This document shows positions 43,564-52,250 of a stretch of DNA of 64,000 bases, piece after piece. Within the stretch, counting starts at the first letter, position 1. Each line of letters opens with the position of its first letter. This stretch comes from Candidatus Pullichristensenella stercorigallinarum. Its GTDB lineage: Bacteria > Bacillota > Clostridia > Christensenellales > Aristaeellaceae. The stretch spans positions 1-64,000 of the forward strand of contig DVFZ01000070.1 of assembly GCA_018712945.1 (NCBI GenBank), read 5' to 3'. The notes beneath the pieces were generated by a model, which saw only the letters and a list, made by a program, of their open reading frames with translations, searched no databases and was not told where the DNA came from. A program made the translations under genes and the position numbers.

Positions 43564-44364
43564 TTACTCTATGGCGCTGAAATCGTCCATCACGGCTGTG
43601 GGAGCGGCAGTTTCCACGGCAATCTGGCCCGGCTCCTCCATTTGCGGCGGTTCGAGCAGGATCATCAAAAGCCAAAACAGGGCGGCCAGGAACAACGCCA
43701 GCAGCACCGCCAGCACGCTGAATACCCAGCGCGAAACGCGGCGGCCGGGCGCGCCGGTCTCCATCAGTTCCGCCTCCAGGCTGCGGTAGACCGAGCCGGG
43801 ATCGGGCACGCCGTCGCTCTGGCGCTCCAGCCAGGCGCGGGCGCTGCGGACAATGCGGCTTTCGGCCCTGGCGCGTTCGCGCGGCGGCAGGCGGCGCTTT
43901 ACGCGGCTTTCAAAGCGCGACAGCACGCCCGTGACCTGCGATGCCGGTATGCCGGTAAGATGGGCAATATCGCGTGTGCGCAGGCCGCAGCCGTAACGCA
44001 ACATCAGCACCCTGCGCCCGTCCACGCTTTCCTGAGAGGCGGCCTGCAGGATGATATCGCCCTGCGCGCCGTCGATGGCGTCCTCGCGGAAGCCGTCCCA
44101 GGTCAGCTCGGCATCGTCGATGATGTTGGTCTGCTCCAGCGCCCGCGCCCGCGTCTGGGCGCGCAGGTTCTCGTGCAGCCCGGCGCGGCTGCGCAGCCCG
44201 CCCTGACGGAAACATTCGAGAATGGCGCTCTGCACGGCGTATTCCGCCAGCTCATAATTGCCGCAGATGGCATGCGCCATGTTGAACAGTTCGCGGTAAT
44301 AAGGCTTGGCGCGGGTAAAAAAGGCGCGCAGGTCGTCCGCCTGTGTGGTTACGACAGTGGACAT
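43564..44364 (-). CDS. sigma-factor-like protein with C-terminal membrane anchor
   Basis: 266 residues. The N-terminal part resembles sigma-70 regions 2 and 4 ('PYYRELFNMAHAICGNYELA' with 'EYAVQSAILECFRQ'; 'RVLMLRYGCGLRTRDIAHLT' with 'GIPASQVTGVLSRFESRVKR'). It then has an Arg-rich stretch and a transmembrane helix near residues 209-234 ('WVFSVLAVLLALFLAALFWL') with a short outside tail. A sigma-like DNA-binding half fused to its own membrane anchor is unusual; it might be a tethered sigma factor, a fused sigma/anti-sigma, or a membrane-bound regulator. Two bases separate it from the FGGY kinase gene upstream, with which it is co-transcribed. Confidence 0.65.
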   Translation of the reverse strand: MSTVVTTQADDLRAFFTRAKPYYRELFNMAHAICGNYELAEYAVQSAILECFRQGGLRSRAGLHENLRAQTRARALEQTNIIDDAELTWDGFREDAIDGAQGDIILQAASQESVDGRRVLMLRYGCGLRTRDIAHLTGIPASQVTGVLSRFESRVKRRLPPRERARAESRIVRSARAWLERQSDGVPDPGSVYRSLEAELMETGAPGRRVSRWVFSVLAVLLALFLAALFWLLMILLEPPQMEEPGQIAVETAAPTAVMDDFSAIE

Positions 44365-44366
44365 TT

Positions 44367-45893
44367 TCAGCCCCCCAGCGTGGCAAGCCGGTCGGTGATC
44401 GGACGCATGCGCTCGTAAATCATTGCGTACAGCGGGTACATCTGCGCGTATTTTTCCCGCCAGGCCGGGTTGACCGCGTGGCTGGAGCGCGCCTGCACCA
44501 TCTGCGCCGCCTGTTCATAGCTTTCAAACAGGCCCACGCCCACGCCGGCGGCGATGGCCGCGCCCAGCGATGTGGTTTCCCCGGGGGTCTTGTGCACGCG
44601 CACATTCTGGCCGTACACCGCCGCGAGCATGTCCGGCCACAGGCCGCTGCGCGCGCCGCCGCCGGTAAACATCATGTCCTTAAGCGAGCCTACGCACTCG
44701 GCGATGATCTCCCGGCAGGAATTGAGCGCGTAGGCCACGCCTTCATAGACGGCGCGGGCGATATGCCGCCGGTCGTGATAAAGCGTAAAGCCCATCAGCA
44801 CGCCGCGGGTATTGGGATCCCAATAGGGCGTGCGCCACCCCATTAAAGTGGGCAGGAACATGACGCCCTCCGCGCCGGGCGGCGACTGGCGGGCCATGTT
44901 TTCAATGCGGGAGATATCAAGTATATCCTTATCGCCCGCGCCGCCGAACAGGTTGGCGCGCGCCCAATCGAACGCCGCCGCGCCGCACTGCACGGTGCCC
45001 AGCACATGGCAATTTTGCCCATCCATGTCCAGGAAGTTAAAAATGCGCATCTGCGGATCAAGCACAGGACGGCGGGCCATTTGCGAAACCCAGGCCGACG
45101 AGCCGATGTATGTATAGCTCGACCCCGCCTCGCACAGCCCGGCGCCGCGCCCTGTACAGGCGCCGTCACCGCCGCCGATGGCCACGGGCGTACCGGCGAT
45201 GAGGCCGGTTTTGCGGTATACGTCGCGCGTAATCTTGCCGCGCACATCGTGCCCGGGCAGGATGCGCGGCATTTTTTCCAGCGGCAGATGCAGGCTTCTG
45301 AGCAGTTCTTCCGCCCAGGCGCCACGGCCTATATCCATGGCGATGGTCAGGGAAGCGTCAGAAAAGTCAGTCTGCCCGAAACGGCCGGTAAGATGGCCGT
45401 AGATATAGTCCTTGGTATTGAGCCACCAGCGCGTTTTGCGGTATACGTCGGGAAGGTTTTCCTTCACCCACAGCATCTTCGGCAGCGTGTAGTGTGCGTC
45501 CAGGCGGTTGCCGGTGAGCCGGTAAAACTCCGCCGGGCTTATGACGCGGGCAATTTCCTCCACCTGCCTTTCCGCGCGCGAATCGGCATGGATGATATTG
45601 GGCGCAAGGGCGCGGCCCGCCTCATCCACGGGGATACAGCCGTTCATATGGCCGGAAAGGCCCACGCAGGCCACGCGCCGGGCGCTGACCTGCTCAAGCA
45701 GCTCGCGGATGCCGGAGTATACATTTTCGATGATGACGTCGGAATCCTGCTGCGCCCAGTTGTGGCGCGGATATTCGGTCGAGTAGGCGCGGCGCACTGT
45801 GCGCACGGCCTCGCCCCGGGTGTTGAACAGGCTGCACTTCAGGCCCGTCGTACCCGCGTCGCAGGTGAGAATCAGATCCCTCTCTTGCTCCAT
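44367..45893 (-). CDS. FGGY-family carbohydrate kinase, xylulokinase-like
   Basis: 508 residues with 'LTCDAGTTGLKCSLFNTRGE' (phosphate loop), 'GLSGHMNGCIPVDEAGRALA', 'AIGGGDGACTGRGAGLCEAG' and 'MFTGGGARSGLWPDMLAAVY' (adenosine loop). Xylulokinase-type enzymes phosphorylate a ketopentose with ATP; the exact sugar cannot be fixed without neighbours of a pathway, and none is present. ATG at 45893 with GGAGGGA about four bases upstream, nearly touching the stop of the preceding membrane gene. Confidence 0.85.
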   Translation of the reverse strand: MEQERDLILTCDAGTTGLKCSLFNTRGEAVRTVRRAYSTEYPRHNWAQQDSDVIIENVYSGIRELLEQVSARRVACVGLSGHMNGCIPVDEAGRALAPNIIHADSRAERQVEEIARVISPAEFYRLTGNRLDAHYTLPKMLWVKENLPDVYRKTRWWLNTKDYIYGHLTGRFGQTDFSDASLTIAMDIGRGAWAEELLRSLHLPLEKMPRILPGHDVRGKITRDVYRKTGLIAGTPVAIGGGDGACTGRGAGLCEAGSSYTYIGSSAWVSQMARRPVLDPQMRIFNFLDMDGQNCHVLGTVQCGAAAFDWARANLFGGAGDKDILDISRIENMARQSPPGAEGVMFLPTLMGWRTPYWDPNTRGVLMGFTLYHDRRHIARAVYEGVAYALNSCREIIAECVGSLKDMMFTGGGARSGLWPDMLAAVYGQNVRVHKTPGETTSLGAAIAAGVGVGLFESYEQAAQMVQARSSHAVNPAWREKYAQMYPLYAMIYERMRPITDRLATLGG

Positions 45894-45894
45894 G

Positions 45895-46245
45895 CTATCC
45901 CTCCGCTTCGTTTTTGCGTTCGTTGCGCACATAACCTGCCGCCGCGCCCACAATGGCCAGCAACGCCGTAAGCAGCGTTGGCCCGGCGCTGGTCGGCGTA
46001 TAACCGGTGACGATATAATGGGCGAAAAACACCCCCAGAGGCGGCGCGAGCCAGGCAATATAGTTGTTTACCCCCCGCCGCGTGGCCCAGTATGCCGACG
46101 CCGCGCCCAACAGGGGCATGGCCGCCCAGGCCGCAAGCTCGTACCACGGCCCGGTCAGCCAGATCAGCAGGGTGAGCAACACAAACGCCAGCAGCGTCAG
46201 CCCCGCCTGCAAAAGCCAGATCAACAATCCTTTTAACATTCGCAC
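45895..46245 (-). CDS. small four-helix membrane protein
   Basis: 116 residues, four hydrophobic segments ('LLIWLLQAGLTLLAFVLLTL', 'AAWAAMPLLGAASAYW', 'IAWLAPPLGVFFAHYIVTGY', 'LLTALLAIVGAAAGYV') and a charged C-terminus. The GTG at 46245 is seven bases after GGAGGG; ATG at 46239 is also possible. Function not recognised. First gene of the small operon with the FGGY kinase and the sigma-like membrane protein. Confidence 0.6.
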   Translation of the reverse strand: MRMLKGLLIWLLQAGLTLLAFVLLTLLIWLTGPWYELAAWAAMPLLGAASAYWATRRGVNNYIAWLAPPLGVFFAHYIVTGYTPTSAGPTLLTALLAIVGAAAGYVRNERKNEAEG

Positions 46246-46351
46246 GGCATAGCCCTCCATACTGCCTATTATACCATCAAGGCGGCGTTTTTGACAATAA
46301 GCAATGCTTGGCGCCGCAAAGACGATTTCATGAAGAAACCCCGCAGCGTTA

Positions 46352-46376
46352 AATTCTGACGAAATCAGTCAGAATT
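46352..46376 (+). promoter_or_regulatory. perfect 9-bp inverted repeat upstream of the Rrf2 promoter
   Basis: AATTCTGAC-GAAATCA-GTCAGAATT, ending two bases before the -35 element. The TCTGAC/GTCAGA arms look like a site for an Rrf2/IscR regulator, so autoregulation is likely. Confidence 0.65.
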
Positions 46377-46378
46377 GA

Positions 46379-46407
46379 TTGACGGCGCGTGCCGGCGGTG
46401 ATATAGT
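46379..46407 (+). promoter_or_regulatory. promoter of the Rrf2-nifS-nifU operon
   Basis: TTGACG, 17-base spacer, TATAGT; one mismatch in each hexamer. Confidence 0.8.
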
Positions 46408-46448
46408 AAATACGACCGAAAAGGTCAGGATTCAACGGAGGCAACGCC

Positions 46449-46859
46449 ATGAAACTGTCCACACGCGCCCGTTACGGCATACACGCCATGTACGACCTGG
46501 CGCAAAACTACGGCGCGCAGCCGCGCCCGCTCAAGGCCGTGGCCGAAGCGCAGGCCATTCCGGAGGCGTATCTGGAGCAGCTTCTGTGCACGCTGCGGCG
46601 CGCTGGGCTGGTTTCAAGCGCCCGCGGCGCGCAGGGCGGGTACATGCTTTCGCGCCCGCCGGGGGAAATTACCGTGGGGCAGGTCTTGCGCGCGCTGGAA
46701 GGCGGGCTGAACCTGCTGGAATGCCTGAGCGAGGAGGACGCCTGCGGCAAGAGCTGCGACTGTCCCTCCCGCAAGGTATGGAAGCGCCTGCGCGACGGGC
46801 TGAATGAAATTGTAGACGGCATTACGCTGGAAGATATGTTACGGAGGGACGAGGAATGA
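46449..46859 (+). CDS. Rrf2/IscR-type iron-sulfur cluster regulator
   Basis: 136 residues. 'MKLSTRARYGIHAMYDLAQN' and 'IPEAYLEQLLCTLRRAGLVS' with 'GGYMLSRPPGEITVGQVLRA' form the winged helix; the cluster-binding region reads 'EEDACGKSCDCPSRKVWKRL' with three cysteines, as in IscR-like proteins. It should sense Fe-S status and control its own operon through the palindrome at 46352. The stop overlaps the nifS ATG (ATGA). Confidence 0.92.
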   Translation: MKLSTRARYGIHAMYDLAQNYGAQPRPLKAVAEAQAIPEAYLEQLLCTLRRAGLVSSARGAQGGYMLSRPPGEITVGQVLRALEGGLNLLECLSEEDACGKSCDCPSRKVWKRLRDGLNEIVDGITLEDMLRRDEE

Positions 46860-48034
46860 GAATATACATGGACAACGCGGCCACGACCCGGGTGACCGAG
46901 CCGGTATTCGAGGCCATGAAGCCCTATCTCTGCGAAATTTACGGCAACCCCTCGAGCGTACACGCCTTTGGCCGCGAGGCGCTCACGGCGCTGGACCGGG
47001 CGCGCGCGCAGGTGGCCGGGGCGCTGGGCGCTTCCCCGGCGGAAATCTATTTCACCGGCTGCGGCACCGAGAGCGACAACTGGGCCATCCGCGGGGCGGC
47101 CTACGCCCGCAAGCGCAAGGGCAACCACATCATCACCACCCAAATCGAGCATCACGCCGCCTTGCACACCTGCCAACAGCTGGAAAAAGAGGGCTTTGAG
47201 GTTACCTACCTGCCGGTGGACGAATATGGCCTGGTGCATCCGGAAGAACTGGAAAAGGCGCTGCGCCCGGAGACGACCGTCGTCTCCATCATGTTTGCCA
47301 ACAACGAAATCGGCACCATCGAGCCGGTTGCCGAATTGTGCAAAATCGCCAAGGCGCACGGGGCGCTGTTCCACACCGACGCGGTGCAGGCCGTTGGGCA
47401 TGTGCCCATCGACGTAAAGACGCTGGATGTGGACATGCTCTCCCTTTCCGGCCACAAGCTGCACGCCCCCAAGGGCGTGGGTGCGCTCTACATCCGCAAC
47501 GGCGTGCGCATCCAGCGCTTTATGGAGGGCGGCGCCCAGGAGCGCACGCAGCGCGCCGGTACGGAGAATATGGCCTCCATCGTCGCCCTGGGCGCGGCCA
47601 TCGAGTTGGCGGTTGGCAAGCTCGATGAAAACGTGGCCAAAATCGCCGCCATGCGCGACCGCCTGATCGAGCGCATTCTCGGCGAAATCCCCTATGCGCG
47701 CCTGAATGGCCATCCGGAAAAACGGCTCCCGGGCAACGTGAACGTCTGCTTCCGCTTTATCGAGGGTGAGGCGCTGCTTCTGTCGCTGGATTTGAAGGGC
47801 GTGGCCGGTTCGTCCGGTTCGGCCTGCACCTCCGGCTCTCTCGATCCTTCGCATGTGCTGCTGGCCATCGGCCTGCCGCACGAGATTGCCCACGGCTCTT
47901 TGCGCCTGACGCTCTCGGAGGAAAATACCATGGAGGAAGTGGACTACGCGGTGGACGCGCTCAAAGAAATCGTCCAGCGCCTGCGCGCCATGTCCCCGCT
48001 TTACGACGAATTTCTCAAATCACAGGAGGATTAA
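46856..48034 (+). CDS. nifS: cysteine desulfurase (IscS/NifS)
   Basis: 392 residues. 'MDNAATTRVTEPVFEAMKPY' opening, 'TTQIEHHAAL' histidine, 'DMLSLSGHKLHAPKGVGALY' with the PLP lysine, and the sulfur-carrying cysteine in 'SGSACTSGSLDPSHVL' are all present. It takes sulfur from cysteine for Fe-S assembly on the scaffold encoded next. It belongs to the regulator-desulfurase-scaffold operon typical of Clostridia, needed here for the many Fe-S enzymes in this window. Confidence 0.95.
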   Translation: MRIYMDNAATTRVTEPVFEAMKPYLCEIYGNPSSVHAFGREALTALDRARAQVAGALGASPAEIYFTGCGTESDNWAIRGAAYARKRKGNHIITTQIEHHAALHTCQQLEKEGFEVTYLPVDEYGLVHPEELEKALRPETTVVSIMFANNEIGTIEPVAELCKIAKAHGALFHTDAVQAVGHVPIDVKTLDVDMLSLSGHKLHAPKGVGALYIRNGVRIQRFMEGGAQERTQRAGTENMASIVALGAAIELAVGKLDENVAKIAAMRDRLIERILGEIPYARLNGHPEKRLPGNVNVCFRFIEGEALLLSLDLKGVAGSSGSACTSGSLDPSHVLLAIGLPHEIAHGSLRLTLSEENTMEEVDYAVDALKEIVQRLRAMSPLYDEFLKSQED

Positions 48035-48037
48035 GCG

Positions 48038-48418
48038 ATGATGTATTCCGAAAAGGTCATGGACCACTTCATGAACCCCCGCAACGTGGGCGAAATTGAG
48101 GATGCCAGCGGCGTCGGCGAGGTCGGCAACGCCAAGTGCGGCGACATCATGAAAATCTATATCAAAGTGGACGAAAACGACGTCATCACCGACGTGAAGT
48201 TCAAAACCTTCGGTTGCGGCGCGGCCATCGCCACCTCCAGCCGGGCCACGGAAATGGTCATGGGCAAGACTGTGGACGAAGCGCTGAAAATCACCAACGA
48301 GATGGTCACCGAATCCCTGGGCGGGCTGCCGCCGGTGAAGCTGCACTGCTCCGTGCTGGCCGAGGAAGCCCTGCACGCGGCCATTGAGGACTACCGCAAA
48401 AACCACCCCAAGGCGTAA
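48038..48418 (+). CDS. nifU: Fe-S cluster scaffold protein (IscU/NifU N-terminal type)
   Basis: 126 residues with the three scaffold cysteines in 'GNAKCGDIMKIYIKV', 'FKTFGCGAAIATSSRATEMV' and 'KLHCSVLAEEALHAAI', plus the Asp in 'CGD'. It accepts sulfur from the desulfurase and iron to build new clusters. Three bases after nifS, with AGGAGG upstream of the ATG at 48038. Confidence 0.95.
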   Translation: MMYSEKVMDHFMNPRNVGEIEDASGVGEVGNAKCGDIMKIYIKVDENDVITDVKFKTFGCGAAIATSSRATEMVMGKTVDEALKITNEMVTESLGGLPPVKLHCSVLAEEALHAAIEDYRKNHPKA

Positions 48419-48428
48419 GGCCGCGCGG

Positions 48429-48470
48429 CCCCGCGCGGAGGCGAACAACTTCGTCCCCGTGCGGGGTTTT
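48429..48470 (+). terminator. terminator after nifU
   Basis: Ten-pair stem CCCCGCGCGG/CCGTGCGGGG (one G-T pair) with an 18-base loop, followed by TTTT. Confidence 0.8.
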
Positions 48471-48490
48471 CGCGCCGGATTGGAGGCAAA

Positions 48491-50248
48491 ATGATTCACG
48501 GCAATTTGGAAGGCATTCGCCAGAGCATACTGGATGAGCTGGAAAAGCTCTACGACGCGCAGTTCGCGCGCGACGAATACCTGCCCGACCGGCTCTTGAA
48601 CGCGCTGGTGCGCTTCACCATGCAGTTAAACCGCGAATTGCTGGTCTATCTCGACCGCAACGGCGTGGTGCTGGAAATCGCCATCGGCTCCATTTCCAGC
48701 ATTTCCCTGCCGGAGTTGCACCTGCGCCGCAACCTCGACCGGCTTTCCGGCTACCGCTGCATCCACACCCATCCGGGCGGGGACGCGCGGCTTTCGGATG
48801 TCGATTTGCAGGCGCTGCGGCTTTTGCGCTTTGACTCCATGTGCTCGGTGGGCGTGGCGGAAAACCGCGCCACGGGCATCATGGCCGCGTTTCTGGGCGA
48901 GGCGGAGTACGACCGCCTTTCCATTGTCACCTTTGGCCCGGTCAAGCCCGGACGCATCCCGCAAAACCTGTGGATGCGGGAAATCGAGGCCGCCGAGGAG
49001 CGCGTCAAGCGCGCCATCGAGCGCGGGGGGCTTACCGAAACCGCCGAGCGCGCCATGCTCATCTCCACCGATTCCGAGGAATCGCTGGATGAACTGGCGG
49101 CGCTGGCCGAAACCGCCGGGGCGCTGGTGGTGAGCCGCGTTTTGCAAAAGCGGCAGCGGCCCGACCCGGGCATGTTCATCGGCTCGGGCAAGGCGGCGGA
49201 ACTGGCGCTTTCCTGTCAGGCGTTGGAGGTGGACTTGGCCATCCTCGACGACGAGCTGACCGGCGCGCAGCAGCGCAACCTGGAGGGCGCGCTGGGCGTG
49301 CGCGTCATCGACCGCACAGCGCTGATTTTGGACATCTTCGCCGGCCGCGCCCAGTCCGCGGAAGGCAAATTGCAGGTGGAGCTGGCGCAGATGAAGTACC
49401 GCCTGCCGCGGTTGGTGGGCCTGGGGCAGTCGCTTTCCCGTCTGGGCGGCGGCATCGGCACGCGCGGCCCCGGCGAAACGCGCCTGGAGGTGGACCGCCG
49501 CCGCGTGCGCCGCAGAATCGACGATCTGGAAAACCAGCTTGCCGAGCTCAAGCGCCAGCGTGACATGCGCCGCGCCCGCCGCGAAAAACAGGATAAAACC
49601 GTGGTGGCGCTGGTGGGCTACACCAACGCCGGAAAGTCCACGCTGCTCAATGCACTCTCCGGGGCGGACGTATTGGTGGAGGACAAGCTGTTTGCCACCC
49701 TCGACCCGGTGATGCGCGCCGTTTCCCTGCCGGAAAACCGCGAATGCCTGCTGGTGGATACGGTTGGCTTCATCCGCAAGCTGCCCCATCAGCTGGTGGA
49801 AGCGTTCCACTCCACGCTGGAGGAGGCGCTGTGCGCCGACCTGATCGTGGTGGTCAGCGACCTTTCCAGCCCCTTTTACCGCCAGCAGCGCGAGACGGTG
49901 TTTGAAGTCCTGAACCAGCTCGGCGCGCAGGACAAGCCCGTGCTGGAGGCTTTGAACAAGGCGGACAAGGCGCACGTGGAAGGTATCATCGAGCCGGCGG
50001 ACGCGGTGCTGATTTCCGCGCGCACCGGCCAGGGGCTTGACCGCCTGCTGGAAGAAATTTCCCGCCGCGTCGCCGCCCTGCGCCATCCGGTGGAACTGCT
50101 GGTGCCATACGAAAAGGGCGCGGCGCTTTCGCTGATTCACGAAAGAGGGCAGGTACTTTCCGAGGAATACGGGGAAAGCGGCACAAAGGTGACCTGCCTA
50201 CTGGACAGCGCCCTGCACCGCCGGGTGCTCAAATTGCTGGAGAGCTGA
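48491..50248 (+). CDS. hflX: long-form HflX GTPase with JAMM-like N-terminal domain
   Basis: 585 residues, against about 430 for E. coli HflX. Residues from about 190 onward are standard: 'SGKAAELALSCQALEVDLAI', 'GRAQSAEGKLQVELAQMKYR', 'GGIGTRGPGETRLEVDRRRV' and the G domain ('LVGYTNAGKSTLLNALSG', 'LLVDTVGFIRKLPHQLVEAF', 'LNKAD'). It splits or rescues ribosomes. The extra N-terminal ~160 residues contain 'RCIHTHPGGDARLSDVDLQA' (about residues 89-108), an HxHx10D pattern with Ser three before the Asp, like JAMM/MPN+ metal sites. ATG at 48491 with GGAGG upstream. Such long forms are typical of Clostridia. Confidence 0.92.
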   Translation: MIHGNLEGIRQSILDELEKLYDAQFARDEYLPDRLLNALVRFTMQLNRELLVYLDRNGVVLEIAIGSISSISLPELHLRRNLDRLSGYRCIHTHPGGDARLSDVDLQALRLLRFDSMCSVGVAENRATGIMAAFLGEAEYDRLSIVTFGPVKPGRIPQNLWMREIEAAEERVKRAIERGGLTETAERAMLISTDSEESLDELAALAETAGALVVSRVLQKRQRPDPGMFIGSGKAAELALSCQALEVDLAILDDELTGAQQRNLEGALGVRVIDRTALILDIFAGRAQSAEGKLQVELAQMKYRLPRLVGLGQSLSRLGGGIGTRGPGETRLEVDRRRVRRRIDDLENQLAELKRQRDMRRARREKQDKTVVALVGYTNAGKSTLLNALSGADVLVEDKLFATLDPVMRAVSLPENRECLLVDTVGFIRKLPHQLVEAFHSTLEEALCADLIVVVSDLSSPFYRQQRETVFEVLNQLGAQDKPVLEALNKADKAHVEGIIEPADAVLISARTGQGLDRLLEEISRRVAALRHPVELLVPYEKGAALSLIHERGQVLSEEYGESGTKVTCLLDSALHRRVLKLLES

Positions 50249-50309
50249 CGGACGCACAATGAAAGCAGCGCATCCCCGGCATAAATTCTGGATGCGCTCA
50301 AAGTATTTC

Positions 50310-50335
50310 AAAACGGACGCGCATACGTCCGTTTT
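50310..50335. terminator. bidirectional terminator between hflX and the LysR gene
   Basis: Ten-pair stem AAAACGGACG/CGTCCGTTTT with a six-base loop between convergent genes; A-run on one side and T-run on the other let it work both ways. The rest of 50249-50463 shows no gene. Confidence 0.85.
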
Positions 50336-50463
50336 GGCATTTTTCGGGAGCAGACGCCCGCATTTGCAGGGAACACTACATATCCGCCCGGTGGCCGCAC
50401 GGAAAAACGGAGAGCAGCGCTTTGAACCTCTCCGATGCGGAAGGTTGCAAACGCGCCGTTGCA

Positions 50464-51348
50464 TCACGCCCCGGCAAAAGCCTGCCGGGCGCGGCGCAGG
50501 AAGATCTCGGCGGCGGGCGAAAAAATCTGGTATTTTTTCCACACCAAGCTCAAATTCTCCTCCAGGCGCGGCTTGAGCGGGCGGAAACACAGACCGTTGC
50601 CCGCCATGGTGTCCACCAGCTTATCCAGCGTCAGCGCGCAGCCCATGCCCTGTTCCACCATGATGGCGGCGTTGAACACCAGGTTGTAGGTAGCGGCGAT
50701 GTTCAAATCCTCCAGATTCCGGCCCAGCCGCCGGGAAAGGTCGCCCGCGGTCATGGACTGGCGGGAAAGCAGCAGCGGCACGCCCGCAAGGTCCGCTGCC
50801 TCCACCGTCTCCTTTTGCGCGAGCGGATGCTCCGCGCGCATCAGCAGCCCCCATACGTCGCAGCCGGGCAGCTGTAAAAACTCGTACTTCTGCACCGGCG
50901 CAGGGCCGATGAGCAATCCAAAGTCCAACAGCCCCTTGTCCAGCCGCTCGATGACATCATCGGCGTTGCCGCTGTGCAGGTGGTAGCGCACGCCGGGGTA
51001 TTCCTCGCGCACGGCGATGGCAATGCGGGCGATTTCGCGCATCAGATGCGTCTCGCCGCCGCCGATGTACACATCGCCGCTGATCTCATCTTCCAAATCC
51101 ACAAATTCCTCGCGCGTCTTGTCCACCAGGTCTACGATTTCCTGCGCCCGCCTGCGCAGGCGCATGCCCTCGCGGGTGAGGGTGACATTGCGGCTGCCCC
51201 GCACAAACAGCGGCGCGCCCAGTTCCTCCTCCAATTCCTGAATCTCCCGGGAAATCGAAGGCTGGCTCAAATAGAGCGATTTGGCGGCGCGGGAAAAGCT
51301 CTCTTCGCGGGCCACAGCCAAAAAATAGCGCAGTACGCGCACGTCCAT
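50464..51348 (-). CDS. LysR-family transcriptional regulator
   Basis: 294 residues. 'MDVRVLRYFLAVAREESFSR' with 'AAKSLYLSQPSISREIQELE' and 'LFVRGSRNVTLTREGMRLRR' is the classic LysR winged helix; the rest is a periplasmic-binding-like effector domain ('GPAPVQKYEFLQLPGCDVWG', 'LVFNAAIMVEQGMGCALTLD'). Effector unknown. It may control the divergent sugar isomerase/mutarotase genes 200-1000 bases away or an unlinked target. Confidence 0.9.
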   Translation of the reverse strand: MDVRVLRYFLAVAREESFSRAAKSLYLSQPSISREIQELEEELGAPLFVRGSRNVTLTREGMRLRRRAQEIVDLVDKTREEFVDLEDEISGDVYIGGGETHLMREIARIAIAVREEYPGVRYHLHSGNADDVIERLDKGLLDFGLLIGPAPVQKYEFLQLPGCDVWGLLMRAEHPLAQKETVEAADLAGVPLLLSRQSMTAGDLSRRLGRNLEDLNIAATYNLVFNAAIMVEQGMGCALTLDKLVDTMAGNGLCFRPLKPRLEENLSLVWKKYQIFSPAAEIFLRRARQAFAGA

Positions 51349-51526
51349 GCAAAACCCTCCCCTGTGCTTGCTGCATTCAGCATATCACAAGCAAGTTATA
51401 CCTGTAAAGCATGGATTGCTGCAAATAAGGGGAATTTGACATAATCTCCATATCGGCATACGCTTCCCAAACAGGGAGCGCCATGCAAGGGCCAAATGGC
51501 AAAACGCGCCTGCTTGCAAACGAAAG

Positions 51527-51550
51527 GCGGCGGGAAGATCTTCCCGCCGC
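51527..51550. terminator. perfect 24-bp palindrome 3' of the sugar isomerase gene
   Basis: GCGGCGGGAA-GATC-TTCCCGCCGC, eight bases from the isomerase stop codon; acts as the terminator of that minus-strand gene. Confidence 0.7.
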
Positions 51551-51558
51551 TCAAAGCG

Positions 51559-52155
51559 CTATTGATCGCCGCGAAGCTGGAAGCGCACGTCGTCCTTGTT
51601 CTCCAGCGAAAGCGGGTAATCGCCCAGGTGCTTGACCTTGAAGCCGTTTTTCTTGTATTCCTCGTAGTCAAAGGCCTCCAGTTCGTCGATGGCCAGTTTA
51701 TGGAATTCATAGAAGTTATGCCACCACTCGTAGCCTGTGCCCAACCCGGCGTTCAAATAGGCGTCGGCGATATCGCAGCCCATCTGCGGGGCGACGTAGA
51801 AGGCGCCCATGGCCAACACGTTCACGCCGTTGCCGGTGATGGCGCGCAGGGCGGCGGGCACCGATTCCACCACGCCCGCGTGTACGTGCGGGCACTTGCT
51901 GGCGGCAATGTGGATGCCCATGCCCGTGCCGCAGAAAATCAGGGCGCGCTCAAATTCGCGTTCGGCAATCAGGCTGCCCACGCGCAGGCCGATGCGGTGG
52001 AACATCAGCTCCGTGTCCTCCACGTTGGGGTCGGTCACGCCCACGTCTGTAATCTCCCAGCCCTTTTTGCGCAAATGCGCGCACACAGCTTCCTTGAGCG
52101 GATAGCCCGCGAAATCCGCTCCCACCAGCAGTTGCTTATCCTTGATCGTCTTCAT
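51559..52155 (-). CDS. RpiB/LacAB-family sugar-phosphate isomerase
   Basis: 198 residues. 'LLVGADFAGYPLKEAVCAHL', 'ALIFCGTGMGIHIAASKCPH' and 'GNGVNVLAMGAFYVAPQMGC' are the RpiB fold motifs. The catalytic Cys of RpiB (CGTG) is present. It has a ~45-residue C-terminal extension beyond usual RpiB (~150), starting 'WWHNFYEFHKLAIDELEAFD', as in a subgroup linked to unusual sugars. Divergent from a FucU/RbsD-type gene, so both likely act on one sugar. ATG at 52155 with AAGGAGG upstream. Confidence 0.82.
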   Translation of the reverse strand: MKTIKDKQLLVGADFAGYPLKEAVCAHLRKKGWEITDVGVTDPNVEDTELMFHRIGLRVGSLIAEREFERALIFCGTGMGIHIAASKCPHVHAGVVESVPAALRAITGNGVNVLAMGAFYVAPQMGCDIADAYLNAGLGTGYEWWHNFYEFHKLAIDELEAFDYEEYKKNGFKVKHLGDYPLSLENKDDVRFQLRGDQ

Positions 52156-52250
52156 GAAGCCTTCCTCCTTTGCAGATTCAATCCGTTCCCCCATTGTAAC
52201 ACATATTTTTCAAAAAATCCAGCAAAATATACGAAATCATTCCATATTGA

